Part shown: positions 54,118 through 63,599 of the stretch, piece after piece
Numbering within the stretch: the stretch's first letter is position 1
Layout of the letters: each line of letters opens with the position of its first letter
NCBI RefSeq assembly: GCF_003024155.1
Contig: NZ_CP028136.1
Span: forward strand, 992,001 to 1,056,000
Length of the DNA: 64,000 bases
Direction of reading: 5' to 3'
DNA from: Christiangramia fulva
Lineage (GTDB): Bacteria > Bacteroidota > Bacteroidia > Flavobacteriales > Flavobacteriaceae
Notes under the pieces: model-generated
The model's database searches: none
Seen by the model: only the letters and a program-made list of their open reading frames with translations
Told to the model about the DNA's origin: nothing
Translations under genes and position numbers: made by a program

Positions 54118-56898
54118 TTATACATTGATGATATAATCTGTTAAATTGGTGTTCCGATCCAAATCCATTTTTTTACGCAAACGATAGCGTTTGATTTCAA
54201 CACTTTTTACAGAAATATTAAGTAAGGGTGCTATTTCTTTTGAGGAAAGATTTAGGCGAAGATAGGCGCAGAGTTTTAAATCATTTGATGTCAATTCAGG
54301 GTGTTTTTCTTTCATTTTTTTGAAGAAATCCTTGTCGGCATTGCTAAATGCCTTTTTGAAAAATTTCCAGTTATCCTCTTCATTAATATCCTTATCTATA
54401 TTTTTTATAACCGATTTAATTTCCTGCGTTTCTTCTTTATTTTTAAGTTGATTTTTAATACTGGTTAAAAACTCATTCTTTTTAATAAGGCTCATCGTTG
54501 AAACTGCCAGCTCTTTATTTTTATTAGCCATATCCTGTTCCAATTTCTCATTTTTGAGCTTTATTATTTCTTTTTCAATTTCCAGGTGTTTTAACTTTAT
54601 TTTCCTTTCATTTTCAGCAATTAATTTCGCATGTTGACGCTTATACATAAGATGTGTTGCAAGGAATAAAAGAATTAAAATAATCACATATGTCAATATA
54701 GCCAGATTGCTCAGGTAATAAGGCCTGGCAATATCAAATTCAAAACCTGAAATATTCGAAATCTTATTGCCCACCTTAGCTTTGACTTCAAAACGGTAAT
54801 GACCGAATGGCAGATTTTTGAAAATAGCACTGGATTGATGTTCCCAACCACTCCAGTTTGAACTAAGGCCTATTAACCTGTAACTATAGGAGACTTCCTG
54901 AAATTTGTTATAAACAGGCACACTATATTGGAAGACTATGTTGTTTTTCCTAGCAGAAAAATTAGGAGTAGATCCTAATCTCACAGGTTCTGAAACAGAA
55001 TCCAGAATGCTGGCGTTGATCTTATCTATAGAAATAGTATAATCTTTCTCTAAATCTTCTTCCTTATTAAATTTTAAATATCCGTTGGCAACCCCTATTA
55101 AATAATCATTGTCATTTATATGTTCAATATTTTCATATCCTACGGTAATATTTCGGTTAGCAAGGTCTATGTACACAAACTCCAGTTCATAATTAGCAGT
55201 TAACGGTGCCGGATAAATATAGAATATTCCGTCTTCTGCAAAACCCCAAAGGTGATTCGCGTCGTCCACGATCATTCTTCCAGAAACCCTTTTTATTCCC
55301 GCGAGCGATTTATTGATATTGTTATTGACTGAAAATTCATCTGATTCGGGATTGTACTTGTAAACCCTTTCTTTAGAACTGTAATAAAGCGTGTCATTAA
55401 ATTTAAAAATACTGGAAGTTATACCAGATTCGTTCGGAAAGGAATAATTTTTAATCTCATCATATTTAGTCAGGGAATCATTTATTCGCATTCTAAAAAC
55501 CCCTTTGTGTTCATTGCTGATCCATACATCACCTGAATCGTCAATTTCTATAAATTTTGAAGAATGCGGAAATCCTTCTAACATTGGTAATGCAATGATT
55601 TGTCCATTTTTCTCCTGTAAAAAACTTATTCCGTTATAATGACCCTGGACATAGGTTGAGTCATAGAACTTTTTTACAACCCAGGTTCCCAGACGGTCAC
55701 AAACTTTAATTGCTTTTGTGTCTTTAATTAAGAAAGTACCGGTATCATGACCACAAAAAAGTTTTCCGTCCACCTCATCAAGGCTCCATACCTGCCCGTT
55801 GGTCCCCTCTATTAAATTAAAATTTGTTTCTCCCTTTTTCCGAAAATAAAGCCCCTGGTTGGTACCAAGGTATAAATTACCTTCTTGTTCAAAAGAAGTA
55901 TAAACAGAACCGATGCTTCCTCTTGTATCCTGAAAAGAGGAGAAACGAGAATTAAGATTAATCATGCTAATGCCATAGTCAAGACCTGCCCAGACATTAG
56001 AATCTTTATCCTCAAAAATATTTAAAACGGTATTGTTCAATAAAACATTCTCCTGATTAAAGACATTAATTATGTTTCCATTTCTATCGATCTGAAAAAT
56101 ACCCTTCCCCACGGTTCCGATTATAAGATCGCCATTTCGCAACGAAGCCATAGAAATTATACCAGGGTGATTCATTTTCTCCGGCAAATCGTCATATATG
56201 GAAATTAATTCATTGTCAGCCCATTTGAAAAATTGATCCTTACCTGAAATAAAAGATAAGTGCCCATCTTTCTCGAACAAACCAATAATGGCCATGCCGC
56301 CCAATTTGGAATTAGGGATGACCAGTTCAGACTTTCCACTATTGATCTTAAAAAGTCCTTTATTCACCAGTTGGTAATATAAATTTCCGCGAAACTTATA
56401 CATATGAGAAATAGGTTCCCCCGATGGATTCTCCATCTTGGTTAGCTTATCTAATTTGGGACTATAGAAGTATATTCCGTCAAAACTTCTAAAAACGATC
56501 ATTCCGTTTAATTCATCAATTTGCCAGAATTGCTCACCATCGTTGATCTTATCCCTTAAATCGGGCAATAAACTAGTATAGACCAGCTTTCCGAACTCAT
56601 TCCTTGTCCAGTAGCCCATTTCCATATACGCGCCAGTATAAATCTGGTTTTGATAGGCTTTGACAGACCGTACAATAGTTTTATTGGGAATGGGATACAA
56701 ACTCCATTTTTCACCGTTATATTCAAGCAGCCCCATACTATTGGCGAAATAAAAATTTCCATTCCCCCCCTGAGAGATCATCCAGTTTTGATTACCTCCC
56801 CCATAATCATTGGGATTATAATTGATCACAGGAGGTAATTCCTGCCCGAAAACATTTAAAAAGAAAAGGGAAAAGAGTAATAGAAGTGTCTTTTGCAA
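54118..56898 (-). CDS. Membrane-spanning sensor-regulator: beta-propeller, Y_Y_Y domain, LuxR-type HTH
   Basis: The 926-residue protein has a signal peptide (FLNVFGQ), two-component-regulator propeller repeats (about 25-630, for example FEDKDSNVWAGLDYGI), a Y_Y_Y domain (about 650-720), one membrane helix (about 729-750), a long cytoplasmic coiled coil and a C-terminal helix-turn-helix of the LuxR type (LTSNDLKLCAYLRLNLSSKE, then IAPLLNISVKSVEIKRYRLR). There is no histidine kinase or receiver domain, unlike hybrid two-component sensors. Glycan binding in the periplasm would act directly on DNA binding, as in SusR. It is upstream of SusC on the same strand with 241 bp between, so it is the likely regulator of this locus. 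Confidence 0.9.
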   Translation of the reverse strand: MQKTLLLLFSLFFLNVFGQELPPVINYNPNDYGGGNQNWMISQGGNGNFYFANSMGLLEYNGEKWSLYPIPNKTIVRSVKAYQNQIYTGAYMEMGYWTRNEFGKLVYTSLLPDLRDKINDGEQFWQIDELNGMIVFRSFDGIYFYSPKLDKLTKMENPSGEPISHMYKFRGNLYYQLVNKGLFKINSGKSELVIPNSKLGGMAIIGLFEKDGHLSFISGKDQFFKWADNELISIYDDLPEKMNHPGIISMASLRNGDLIIGTVGKGIFQIDRNGNIINVFNQENVLLNNTVLNIFEDKDSNVWAGLDYGISMINLNSRFSSFQDTRGSIGSVYTSFEQEGNLYLGTNQGLYFRKKGETNFNLIEGTNGQVWSLDEVDGKLFCGHDTGTFLIKDTKAIKVCDRLGTWVVKKFYDSTYVQGHYNGISFLQEKNGQIIALPMLEGFPHSSKFIEIDDSGDVWISNEHKGVFRMRINDSLTKYDEIKNYSFPNESGITSSIFKFNDTLYYSSKERVYKYNPESDEFSVNNNINKSLAGIKRVSGRMIVDDANHLWGFAEDGIFYIYPAPLTANYELEFVYIDLANRNITVGYENIEHINDNDYLIGVANGYLKFNKEEDLEKDYTISIDKINASILDSVSEPVRLGSTPNFSARKNNIVFQYSVPVYNKFQEVSYSYRLIGLSSNWSGWEHQSSAIFKNLPFGHYRFEVKAKVGNKISNISGFEFDIARPYYLSNLAILTYVIILILLFLATHLMYKRQHAKLIAENERKIKLKHLEIEKEIIKLKNEKLEQDMANKNKELAVSTMSLIKKNEFLTSIKNQLKNKEETQEIKSVIKNIDKDINEEDNWKFFKKAFSNADKDFFKKMKEKHPELTSNDLKLCAYLRLNLSSKEIAPLLNISVKSVEIKRYRLRKKMDLDRNTNLTDYIINV

Positions 56899-57112
56899 AA
56901 TCGAGGTTTAATTGAACACTGAAAGGTAACTAACGTCTATAAAAGAAAGAAATTTTACACTAATATGTGCATCATTTTCATTAGCAAAATTTTTTGTTTT
57001 ACCTGTTAAATATTTATAAAGGCTTATTCTTTAAGGTGTAAATTAAATTATTTTGAAAGTTAAAGATGTACAAAACTACTGTTTAAAATCAATCAAACTC
57101 CTGCCTATATCT

Positions 57113-60100
57113 ATGTCTGAACATCAGATGCCTACACATATATATTTCAGATCTCTCCTTTTTTTGTTTCTATTTTGGGCGAGCTTCACCGGAAGCGCGC
57201 AGCAGAAAAAAGATGGAAAGGAAAGTGTTCATTCTGTTTATATCACCGCCAATACCGCTTTAAGAGATAACTCAACCAATAAAAAATTATTTGAAGCCAT
57301 CAATGCTGCCTCCAAAAAAGGAGATTCAGCGACCCTACTAATTATTGGAAATATCGTTCCAGAAAATGGCTATCCAAACAAAGACGATGGAAGAAAGGAG
57401 GTACAAAAAGATTTAAAGAAACATCTACTGGAGCTGCTTCAAGATTTTAAAGGGCGAATTGTTTTCACCCCCGGAGTAAACGAATGGCAGGCGGATGCCC
57501 CAGACAATATTGATGATCTCGAATCGTTTTTACAGGACAACAGCCGGGCAGAATTCTGGCCTAATGACGGCTGCCCGATTGAAGGTGAAGATTTAAACGA
57601 TGATGTGCATCTGGTGACAGTAGATTCACAGTGGTATCTGGAAGACTGGGATGAGCATCCTTATATCAACAACAAATGTGATTTAAAAACGCGCGATGAA
57701 TTCATACTGGAATTTGCCGATGAACTCAAGGATAACCAGGGAAAAATCATTCTTGTTGCCATTCATCACCCAATAATGAGCAATACGAAACAGGGGATTT
57801 TCGAAAGGATTATTGGTGCCGGTACTCAAAACTTTCGTAATCCGAAATACAAAGAACTAAGACAAAAATTACAGACCCTTGCCACACGTTACAATGATGT
57901 AATTTTTCTTTCCGGCAACGACCGCAACCTTCAATTTGTTCAGGATGATGGTATTGAGCAAATCATTAGTGGAGTCACTTCAGATCCTGAAAAAGCAAAA
58001 GTGCGAAAAGATAAAGGCGGTTTTGCCGCTTATGATTTGGGATATGCCAGGGTCACCACTTTCAAAGATGGTAGCTCAGAAGCTGAATTCTACGAAATCG
58101 GGAAAAAAAATCCAATTTTCACTACTCCAATAAAAAGAGAGCGAACAAAATTATCAGAGGTAAGCTGGCATTCAAAAGATGAATTTGGAAAAACTAAAAA
58201 AGCTTCCATTTATTCCGAAGAAGAAACAGATAAGAATTGGTTATATAAGGCCCTATGGGGAGAACATTACCGCCCGATTTATTCCCGTAAAATTGAATTT
58301 CCAGTTCTCCTCCTGGATACCATTCCTGGGAATTTAAAACCTGTGGGGGAAGGAGGCGGCCACCAGTCAAGGTCTTTGCGTTTTAGAGATGATGAAGGAC
58401 ATGAATATACTCTAAGAGCCCTTAAAAAAAGTGCCTTACGGTTTTTGCAAAAATCGGTTCCCACGCATTATGTTGAAGATTACCTGCAAAATACAGTGGC
58501 TGAAAGATATGTGCAGGATTTTTATACCACAGCTCATCCATACGCTCCCTATGCCACCTTCCCAATGATGGATTCGCTGAATATTAAACACGCTACCCCT
58601 AAAATTTATTACGTTCCAAAACAGAAAGCTCTGGGAATTTACAATAAAGATTATGGAGATGCTCTTTTCATGTGGCAACCCCATGTGGGGGATGAAAATA
58701 AGGATTTTGAGCAGTTTGGAAATCCTGACGACATTCTTAGCAGTAAAGATCTTCTGCTTGAATTAGAGGAAGACAAAGATGCCTATGTAGATCAGGAACT
58801 CTACATAAGGGCAAGGATTTTTGATATGCTCATAGGAGATTGGGATCGACATCCTGACCAGTGGCGATGGGCTGAATATAAAGAAGGTGACAGGAAAAGA
58901 TATGAGCCAATACCCCGGGACCGGGACCATGCTTTTCCAAAATATGATGGTTTTCTTGTGAAATTACTGAAGCTCGGAGTCCTGGAATTAAGACCAATGG
59001 AAAATTACGATGCCATGCTCGATAATCCGAAATGGTTCAATGTGGAAGCATATCCGGTAGACAAAGCATTTTTAAAAACTGCTACCTGGCAAGAATGGAA
59101 AGAACAGGTGGAATATATTCAGGATGAAATAGACAATGAGCTTATTGAAAAAGCTTTTAATCAGCTTCCTGAAGGAGCAAAAGATGAATCTATAAAAGAA
59201 ATTAAAAAAAAGCTTATCGCCCGAAGAGCGAATTTAATGAAGATTGCCCGCCAGTATTATGAACATTTACGGGAGTATGACATGATAATTGGCACTGAAG
59301 ATGACGACACCTTCCTCATTACGCGAAAACCCGCTGGGGCCACCAACATACAAATAATCAATGAAGATGGAGAAAAGGTTTTTGACCATTCCTATACCTC
59401 AAATCTTACCCGTCAACTATGGCTGTATGGCCTGGATGGTGAAGATACTTTCAGAATAGAAGGAGAGGGCGATGATCTCATAAAATTGAAAGTTTTGGGT
59501 GGTGAGGAAAATGATATCTATGATTTTAAAAATCACGAAAGGGCAAAATTGTATGATTATAAAAGCAAAGAAAACACCATTAAAACTCCCGAAGCCGATA
59601 AATGGCTCGTGGACTCTTATAGTATCAATCATTACGACCCCTTCAAAAAAATGATCAGGGATTATAAATTACTTCCCGGAGTAGATTTCAGCTCAGACAC
59701 CGGTTTAAAGCTCGGGCTGGCAAATGTGTACACAACCTATGGGCTGGTGCAGAATCCTTTTACCACTCAACAGAAATTATCAGCAAATTATTTCTTTGCC
59801 ACCAATGGTTTCGATATAGAATACAATGGAGAGTTCGCGAATATTCTTTATAAATGGAATGTCGCGATTAATGCCTACTATTCCAGTCCAAATTTCACAA
59901 TGAACTATTTTGGTGCAGGAAACGAAACAGAGTATGATAAAGATGAAGATTCGAGAGATTTCAATCGCATTCGAATTGAACAATGGCATTTCGCTCCGTC
60001 TCTCATTTGGAAAAATGACGATAAAAGCAGCTTCTATTTTAAGCCGATGATCGAATCTTTTGAGGTCGCTTATGACCAAAATCGCTTTATTGGAGAAAAC

Positions 60101-60706
60101 TTTTCTCCTGATAACGAAATTTTTGATAGTCAGCTTTACGGTGGAGCAGAACTTAATTATAACTATTACAGCAAAAATCGGGAAGCTTATCCTTCAGAAG
60201 GAATGGAATTAGATCTTACCGCCGGTTACAAAAAAAACATTGATGAACATTCTAATGAATTTGGATATATAAGCCCCATGCTATCTATAGATTATCCCCT
60301 GCATCCCAGTGGTGTGGCTGTTTTTGCCACCCGTATAGGAGGTAAAGCCATACTTGGTGAGAATTATGAATTTTACCATGCAGCGGTTCTTGGGGGTGGA
60401 AGCGAAAATACTTTAAGAGGTTATAGAAATGAACGTTTTAACGGAAAGTATTCCTTTTATCAGAATATTGACCTAAGAACAGGATTTGCCTCTTTCAAAA
60501 CTAATTTTATTCCTATCAGGCTGGGATTAAGCCTGGGCTTTGATTATGGCCGGGTCTGGCTGGATGATAATAATTCAAATGCCTGGCACAATGATTATGG
60601 TGGCTCGTTCTTCGTTAATGCTTTTAGTTTTTTTACCGGTAATATAGGTTACTATACCGGGGAAGATGGCGGCAGGTTCAATTTCACCTTTAATTTTAAA
60701 TTTTGA
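57113..60706 (+). CDS. Exported three-part protein: inactive-looking phosphoesterase, kinase-like domain, Omp85-type barrel
   Basis: Start taken at 57113; an ATG at 57128 is equally possible and a TTG at 57053 is open but unlikely. Signal peptide: residues 6-30, ending GSAQ. Residues 38-340 keep the layout of a calcineurin-like phosphoesterase, but the motifs read TANT, IIGNIVPENG, PGVNEW and SGNDRNLQ; only AIHHP is intact. Residues about 405-720 show GEGGGHQ (412), LRALKK (Lys438/439), IGDWDRHPDQW (Asp578, His580) and PIPRDRDHAF (Asp605), resembling the Gly-loop, Lys, catalytic loop and metal-binding Asp of FAM20/HipA/PI-kinase-like folds. From about 870 on it is a beta-barrel with an Omp85-like LRGYR motif and a terminal Phe. 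It stands alone, upstream of nothing on its strand. Function unknown. Confidence 0.85.
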   Translation: MSEHQMPTHIYFRSLLFLFLFWASFTGSAQQKKDGKESVHSVYITANTALRDNSTNKKLFEAINAASKKGDSATLLIIGNIVPENGYPNKDDGRKEVQKDLKKHLLELLQDFKGRIVFTPGVNEWQADAPDNIDDLESFLQDNSRAEFWPNDGCPIEGEDLNDDVHLVTVDSQWYLEDWDEHPYINNKCDLKTRDEFILEFADELKDNQGKIILVAIHHPIMSNTKQGIFERIIGAGTQNFRNPKYKELRQKLQTLATRYNDVIFLSGNDRNLQFVQDDGIEQIISGVTSDPEKAKVRKDKGGFAAYDLGYARVTTFKDGSSEAEFYEIGKKNPIFTTPIKRERTKLSEVSWHSKDEFGKTKKASIYSEEETDKNWLYKALWGEHYRPIYSRKIEFPVLLLDTIPGNLKPVGEGGGHQSRSLRFRDDEGHEYTLRALKKSALRFLQKSVPTHYVEDYLQNTVAERYVQDFYTTAHPYAPYATFPMMDSLNIKHATPKIYYVPKQKALGIYNKDYGDALFMWQPHVGDENKDFEQFGNPDDILSSKDLLLELEEDKDAYVDQELYIRARIFDMLIGDWDRHPDQWRWAEYKEGDRKRYEPIPRDRDHAFPKYDGFLVKLLKLGVLELRPMENYDAMLDNPKWFNVEAYPVDKAFLKTATWQEWKEQVEYIQDEIDNELIEKAFNQLPEGAKDESIKEIKKKLIARRANLMKIARQYYEHLREYDMIIGTEDDDTFLITRKPAGATNIQIINEDGEKVFDHSYTSNLTRQLWLYGLDGEDTFRIEGEGDDLIKLKVLGGEENDIYDFKNHERAKLYDYKSKENTIKTPEADKWLVDSYSINHYDPFKKMIRDYKLLPGVDFSSDTGLKLGLANVYTTYGLVQNPFTTQQKLSANYFFATNGFDIEYNGEFANILYKWNVAINAYYSSPNFTMNYFGAGNETEYDKDEDSRDFNRIRIEQWHFAPSLIWKNDDKSSFYFKPMIESFEVAYDQNRFIGENFSPDNEIFDSQLYGGAELNYNYYSKNREAYPSEGMELDLTAGYKKNIDEHSNEFGYISPMLSIDYPLHPSGVAVFATRIGGKAILGENYEFYHAAVLGGGSENTLRGYRNERFNGKYSFYQNIDLRTGFASFKTNFIPIRLGLSLGFDYGRVWLDDNNSNAWHNDYGGSFFVNAFSFFTGNIGYYTGEDGGRFNFTFNFKF

Positions 60707-60713
60707 GTTTTCT

Positions 60714-61382
60714 TTATTTGGTGAAAATTCCCTTTAATCCTTTTAGATCCTGAACAATATGATTTGGTTCCGGTGCAAGAGGGTAAGGAAGTTTTTTGCG
60801 TCCCACAAAAACGGTTTTTAATCCCGCATAAGCTGCACCGGCTATATCCCAGCCATGCGCTGCGATCATATAAGCATCATCGGCATCACGATCTGCCTTT
60901 TTCAAGGCATATTTATAAGTAGCCGCATGAGGTTTGTATTTTTTACATTCTTCAATACTTATGATATGTTGAAAATATTGGGAAATATTGGAATATTTAA
61001 GTTGCTGCTCTAGAATCTCAGGTTTCCCATTGCTTAAGGCTATAAGCTCAAAAGAATTTTCCCTAAGTTCCCTTAAAACTCGGGGAACTTCGGGATGTGG
61101 ATGTAATTCACTTATCCTGGAGAGCATTTTTTTAATTTGCTCGCTGCCAAGAGATCGGCCGTAATTTTCCTGGATCATTTCAAAAACTCTAAGGCCTATT
61201 TCACTAAAATCATGATAGTGCCCACAAACTGTTTCTACAAGGCTATAATGAAGCAATTTTGAAAACCAAACCGCAGAGGCCTGATCATTTCCCATAGCTG
61301 AATTTATTTCTGCTTCAAGAGGTGATAGATCCAGAAGCGTCTCATTAACATCAAAAATTAAAAGAGGTTTATTTTTTTTCAT
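60714..61382 (-). CDS. HAD-family haloacid dehalogenase type II-like hydrolase
   Basis: The 222-residue cytosolic protein has all HAD motifs: FDVNETLLDL (motif I; the nucleophile Asp is present, the second Asp is replaced by Asn, as in L-2-haloacid dehalogenases), LIALSNGKPE (motif II), KKYKPHAATYKYALKKA (motif III, Lys) and MIAAHGWDIAGAAYAGLKTV (motif IV). This is the subclass II pattern of haloacid dehalogenases and phosphatase relatives. The FDVNET motif favours a dehalogenase-type reaction; the natural substrate is unknown. It is convergent with the three-part protein gene (7 bp). Confidence 0.88.
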   Translation of the reverse strand: MKKNKPLLIFDVNETLLDLSPLEAEINSAMGNDQASAVWFSKLLHYSLVETVCGHYHDFSEIGLRVFEMIQENYGRSLGSEQIKKMLSRISELHPHPEVPRVLRELRENSFELIALSNGKPEILEQQLKYSNISQYFQHIISIEECKKYKPHAATYKYALKKADRDADDAYMIAAHGWDIAGAAYAGLKTVFVGRKKLPYPLAPEPNHIVQDLKGLKGIFTK

Positions 61383-61391
61383 AAGTTGAAT

Positions 61392-61415
61392 AAAAAAGCC
61401 CTGCTTTCACAGGGC
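61392..61415 (-). terminator. Rho-independent terminator of the SYLF gene
   Basis: GCCCTG (61398-61403) pairs with CAGGGC (61410-61415) over a 6-nt loop; on the minus strand six T follow at once. It lies 26 bp after the SYLF stop and just upstream of the HAD gene. Confidence 0.85.
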
Positions 61416-61441
61416 ATATGAGTTAGAAATTCCGGTTGAAA

Positions 61442-62041
61442 TTATTTCCAGTTACCTTTTGCTTCGGCATATTCAAATTTCTGTCCGCCAACAGAGACTT
61501 CAACCATAGCACCCGCTTTAGGCATGGTTACAATAGCTCTTCCATTATTGAATTCCACATTTTTAGCCTTTCCTTTTTCAAGGATCACTGCAGAAGCGTT
61601 TCCCGAAAGGCTGTAATTCCCTTTCTTAAATTGATTGAGCTCATTTTTGGTTTGAAACAAAATTGCCTGCCGGTAGGCCTGACCTCCAATTTGAAGACCT
61701 ACATCTACCTGGCGAAGTTCTGCAAAACCCTGTACCTTACCATTCTCAAAAAGAACTCCATTTCCGGCAGCTCCACCAAGAATATAAGCTCCTTTGCCCA
61801 CATTCGGAAAAATCACATATCCAACGGCGCTATCAAAAAGCTCTGACATATTCTTGCTGTTTTCGATAAAGGCTTTTTTTGCGCGTTTAGCGTCCCTTAC
61901 TAATTCTTCTTTTTTGTCCTGATCAACAAGGTTTTCATTATTGTCATTGTCATCATAATTATCATCCTGCGCGTAAATGCTCATTCCTGAAGAGAAGAGC
62001 AGAAGCACAAAAAATGATAATATTCCTTTTCTCAGTGTCAT
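61442..62041 (-). CDS. SYLF-domain (YSC84-like) lipid-binding exported protein
   Basis: The 199-residue protein has a signal peptide (LLLFSSGMSIYAQDD), an Asp/Asn-rich spacer and a SYLF domain (about 70-199), visible as FDSAVGYVIFPNVGKGAYIL, GGAAGNGVLFENGKVQGFAE and LRQVDVGLQIGGQAYRQAIL. In eukaryotes this domain binds phosphoinositides; in bacteria the role is unclear, with cell-envelope lipid binding suggested. It is monocistronic, ending in a terminator. Confidence 0.87.
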   Translation of the reverse strand: MTLRKGILSFFVLLLFSSGMSIYAQDDNYDDNDNNENLVDQDKKEELVRDAKRAKKAFIENSKNMSELFDSAVGYVIFPNVGKGAYILGGAAGNGVLFENGKVQGFAELRQVDVGLQIGGQAYRQAILFQTKNELNQFKKGNYSLSGNASAVILEKGKAKNVEFNNGRAIVTMPKAGAMVEVSVGGQKFEYAEAKGNWK

Positions 62042-62183
62042 ACTTTGTGTTTTTTCGGTTATTGCACCAAAATTACATCACCTAAGAAATTAAGCATGTT
62101 AATCCCCTGTTATTTCACGTCATATTAGCATTAAAGTGAAAGGAGTGTTAAAGCTTTATTATGATCTTGAAAATACTTCATGA

Positions 62184-62651
62184 CTACAATCCGGCGTGAA
62201 ATGTATCCATGCTTATTTTCCATTTCCCATCGGGCTGTTTTCTCCAGGAAGAAATATAAACTCCGGTATTCCTGGTAGTATCCTGTGATTTTTTTTCGAT
62301 AAAAAGTTCTTTGAACTTACCTATGGTGACCACCTGATCAGAGCCGATGACCATTTTTGGGTCTTCCTCATAATTTAGAAGTTCTACTTTATGGGTTTTC
62401 AGAAACCTGTTCCAATCCTTTTTGGGTTGATCAATCCCTGTATGAATACTGCCATCACTCTCAACTCTTACGAAATCATCTTCGTAATATTCAAAGAAAT
62501 CGTCGGTTCCTTCGGCATAAGATTTAAACATTTTGTTGTAGGCTTTCTGAACCTGATCTTCAATTTGATCCTTGGGTTTTTCGGCGTTTTCATCGCCTGC
62601 GCAATTGGTAAAAACAAGAAAAATCAATAATAAGAATACCGTTTTTTTCAT
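62184..62651 (-). CDS. NTF2-like (SnoaL/DUF4440-type) lipoprotein
   Basis: The start is placed at 62651 (MKKTVFLLL), where a lipoprotein signal (LVFTNCAGDE, Cys18) begins; upstream codons add only a basic stretch. The 155-residue protein carries a small NTF2-like fold, with YNKMFKSYAEGTDDFFEYYE, the central strands and WRKQPDGKWKISMDTFHAGL at the end. Members of the superfamily bind or isomerise small molecules; without conserved catalytic residues I give no reaction. The gene is flanked by non-coding DNA on both sides. Confidence 0.8.
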   Translation of the reverse strand: MKKTVFLLLIFLVFTNCAGDENAEKPKDQIEDQVQKAYNKMFKSYAEGTDDFFEYYEDDFVRVESDGSIHTGIDQPKKDWNRFLKTHKVELLNYEEDPKMVIGSDQVVTIGKFKELFIEKKSQDTTRNTGVYISSWRKQPDGKWKISMDTFHAGL

Positions 62652-62868
62652 CTTCCTTTTTTTTTGAAGCTTCTTAAATTTACAAATCTTCAAACAAATC
62701 GTCTCAAACTCCTTGAAGATTATGAAATTTTTGAATTTTCTTTTTACTTTTTTTAGAAAAAAATCCTGAGCCGTGAAAAAGTTTTGGTTGAGCCTCTAAT
62801 AAAAAACCTAAAGCTGAAATAGGCTAAAAAAGGTAAAACCTTCAGCAAAATTAATAGGAAACTCCTGC

Positions 62869-63084
62869 CTAGGAGGACCGGTATGAATAAGGTGCCGGTG
62901 GCGTATCCTGCGGAATTATTTCATAAGAAGTGTTTATTCCCGCGGATGGAACATAGGTTTTAGAAGTTATCAGGAATACCAAAAAAGCAATGCCCAGGAT
63001 AAAAAGAAGTTTTAGAAAGGAATGAACCAGGGAAAACTTGATATCTCTTTCCAGGCTTTTGATAGGATGAAGAGAAATTCTCAT
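62869..63084 (-). CDS. 71-residue single-helix membrane protein
   Basis: The protein has a basic/polar N-terminus, one hydrophobic helix (LLFILGIAFLVFLITS, about 27-42) and a Pro/Tyr-rich tail (DTPPAPYSYRSS). No family is recognised. Support is limited to the clean membrane-helix layout; coding is likely but not certain. Confidence 0.45.
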   Translation of the reverse strand: MRISLHPIKSLERDIKFSLVHSFLKLLFILGIAFLVFLITSKTYVPSAGINTSYEIIPQDTPPAPYSYRSS

Positions 63085-63485
63085 AAGATTGGGGTCTTTG
63101 GTTGATAAAAGCCTGCCAAAAAATTGCTTAAGAGAACACAGAAAAGCGGTTCAAAAAAAACATTTTTCAGCAGGTACAATTTACGCAATATCAGGTTTTG
63201 TAATTCTCTATAAGTCAGCAATTATCAACATAAATATTAACAAGTGTTCATACTTTTTCAATTTTTTAATCAGATTGTTTAGCCTGAATGAAAGAAAAAA
63301 TACCTTTTTAAGGGTATTTCATGACAGACTTCACGTTTTTATCTTAGCATCGCCAGATTAATGATTTTTAAATTGGATGTGATCCATGCGGAAGCACGGG
63401 TAGGGCCAATCTTCCATAATGTTATGTTGGGGTACAAACGTTAACGTGGATCAATTTTCAATTTAGATCAGAAGTTTGGCGAAAG

Positions 63486-63514
63486 AGCCTTCAGAATTTC
63501 TCTGGAGGCTTTTT
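63486..63514 (+). terminator. Terminator-like hairpin
   Basis: AGCCTTCAG (63486-63494) pairs with CTGGAGGCT (63502-63510) with one G-U pair, followed by TTTT. No protein gene ends before it on the plus strand, so it may close a short unrecognised transcript. Confidence 0.5.
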
Positions 63515-63570
63515 GCTTGCCGAAAGATTTTTTGAAAAAGTATGACTTCTTTCGGAAGCTTTATATTTCC

Positions 63571-63578
63571 TATCTTTA
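63571..63578 (+). promoter_or_regulatory. TATCTTTA -7-like element of the PAS-LuxR gene
   Basis: TATCTTTA differs from the TAnnTTTG consensus in the last base only and lies 21 bp before the start at 63600. Confidence 0.35.
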
Positions 63579-63599
63579 GCACTCGAATCACCAGACCTG

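Larger units (their letters stand above)
63085..63599. other. Intergenic region before the PAS-LuxR gene
   Basis: 515 bp. I do not trust the open frame at 63089-63361: its composition is like non-coding DNA and it has no recognisable domain. A terminator-like hairpin lies at 63486-63514 and a promoter element at 63571-63578. The block 63390-63450 is GC-richer and unexplained. Confidence 0.5.

Noticed and set aside
63089..63361. 90-codon open frame before the PAS-LuxR gene
   Set aside because: No domain, signal or helix pattern; its composition looks like translated non-coding DNA and it crosses an AT-rich promoter-like region.
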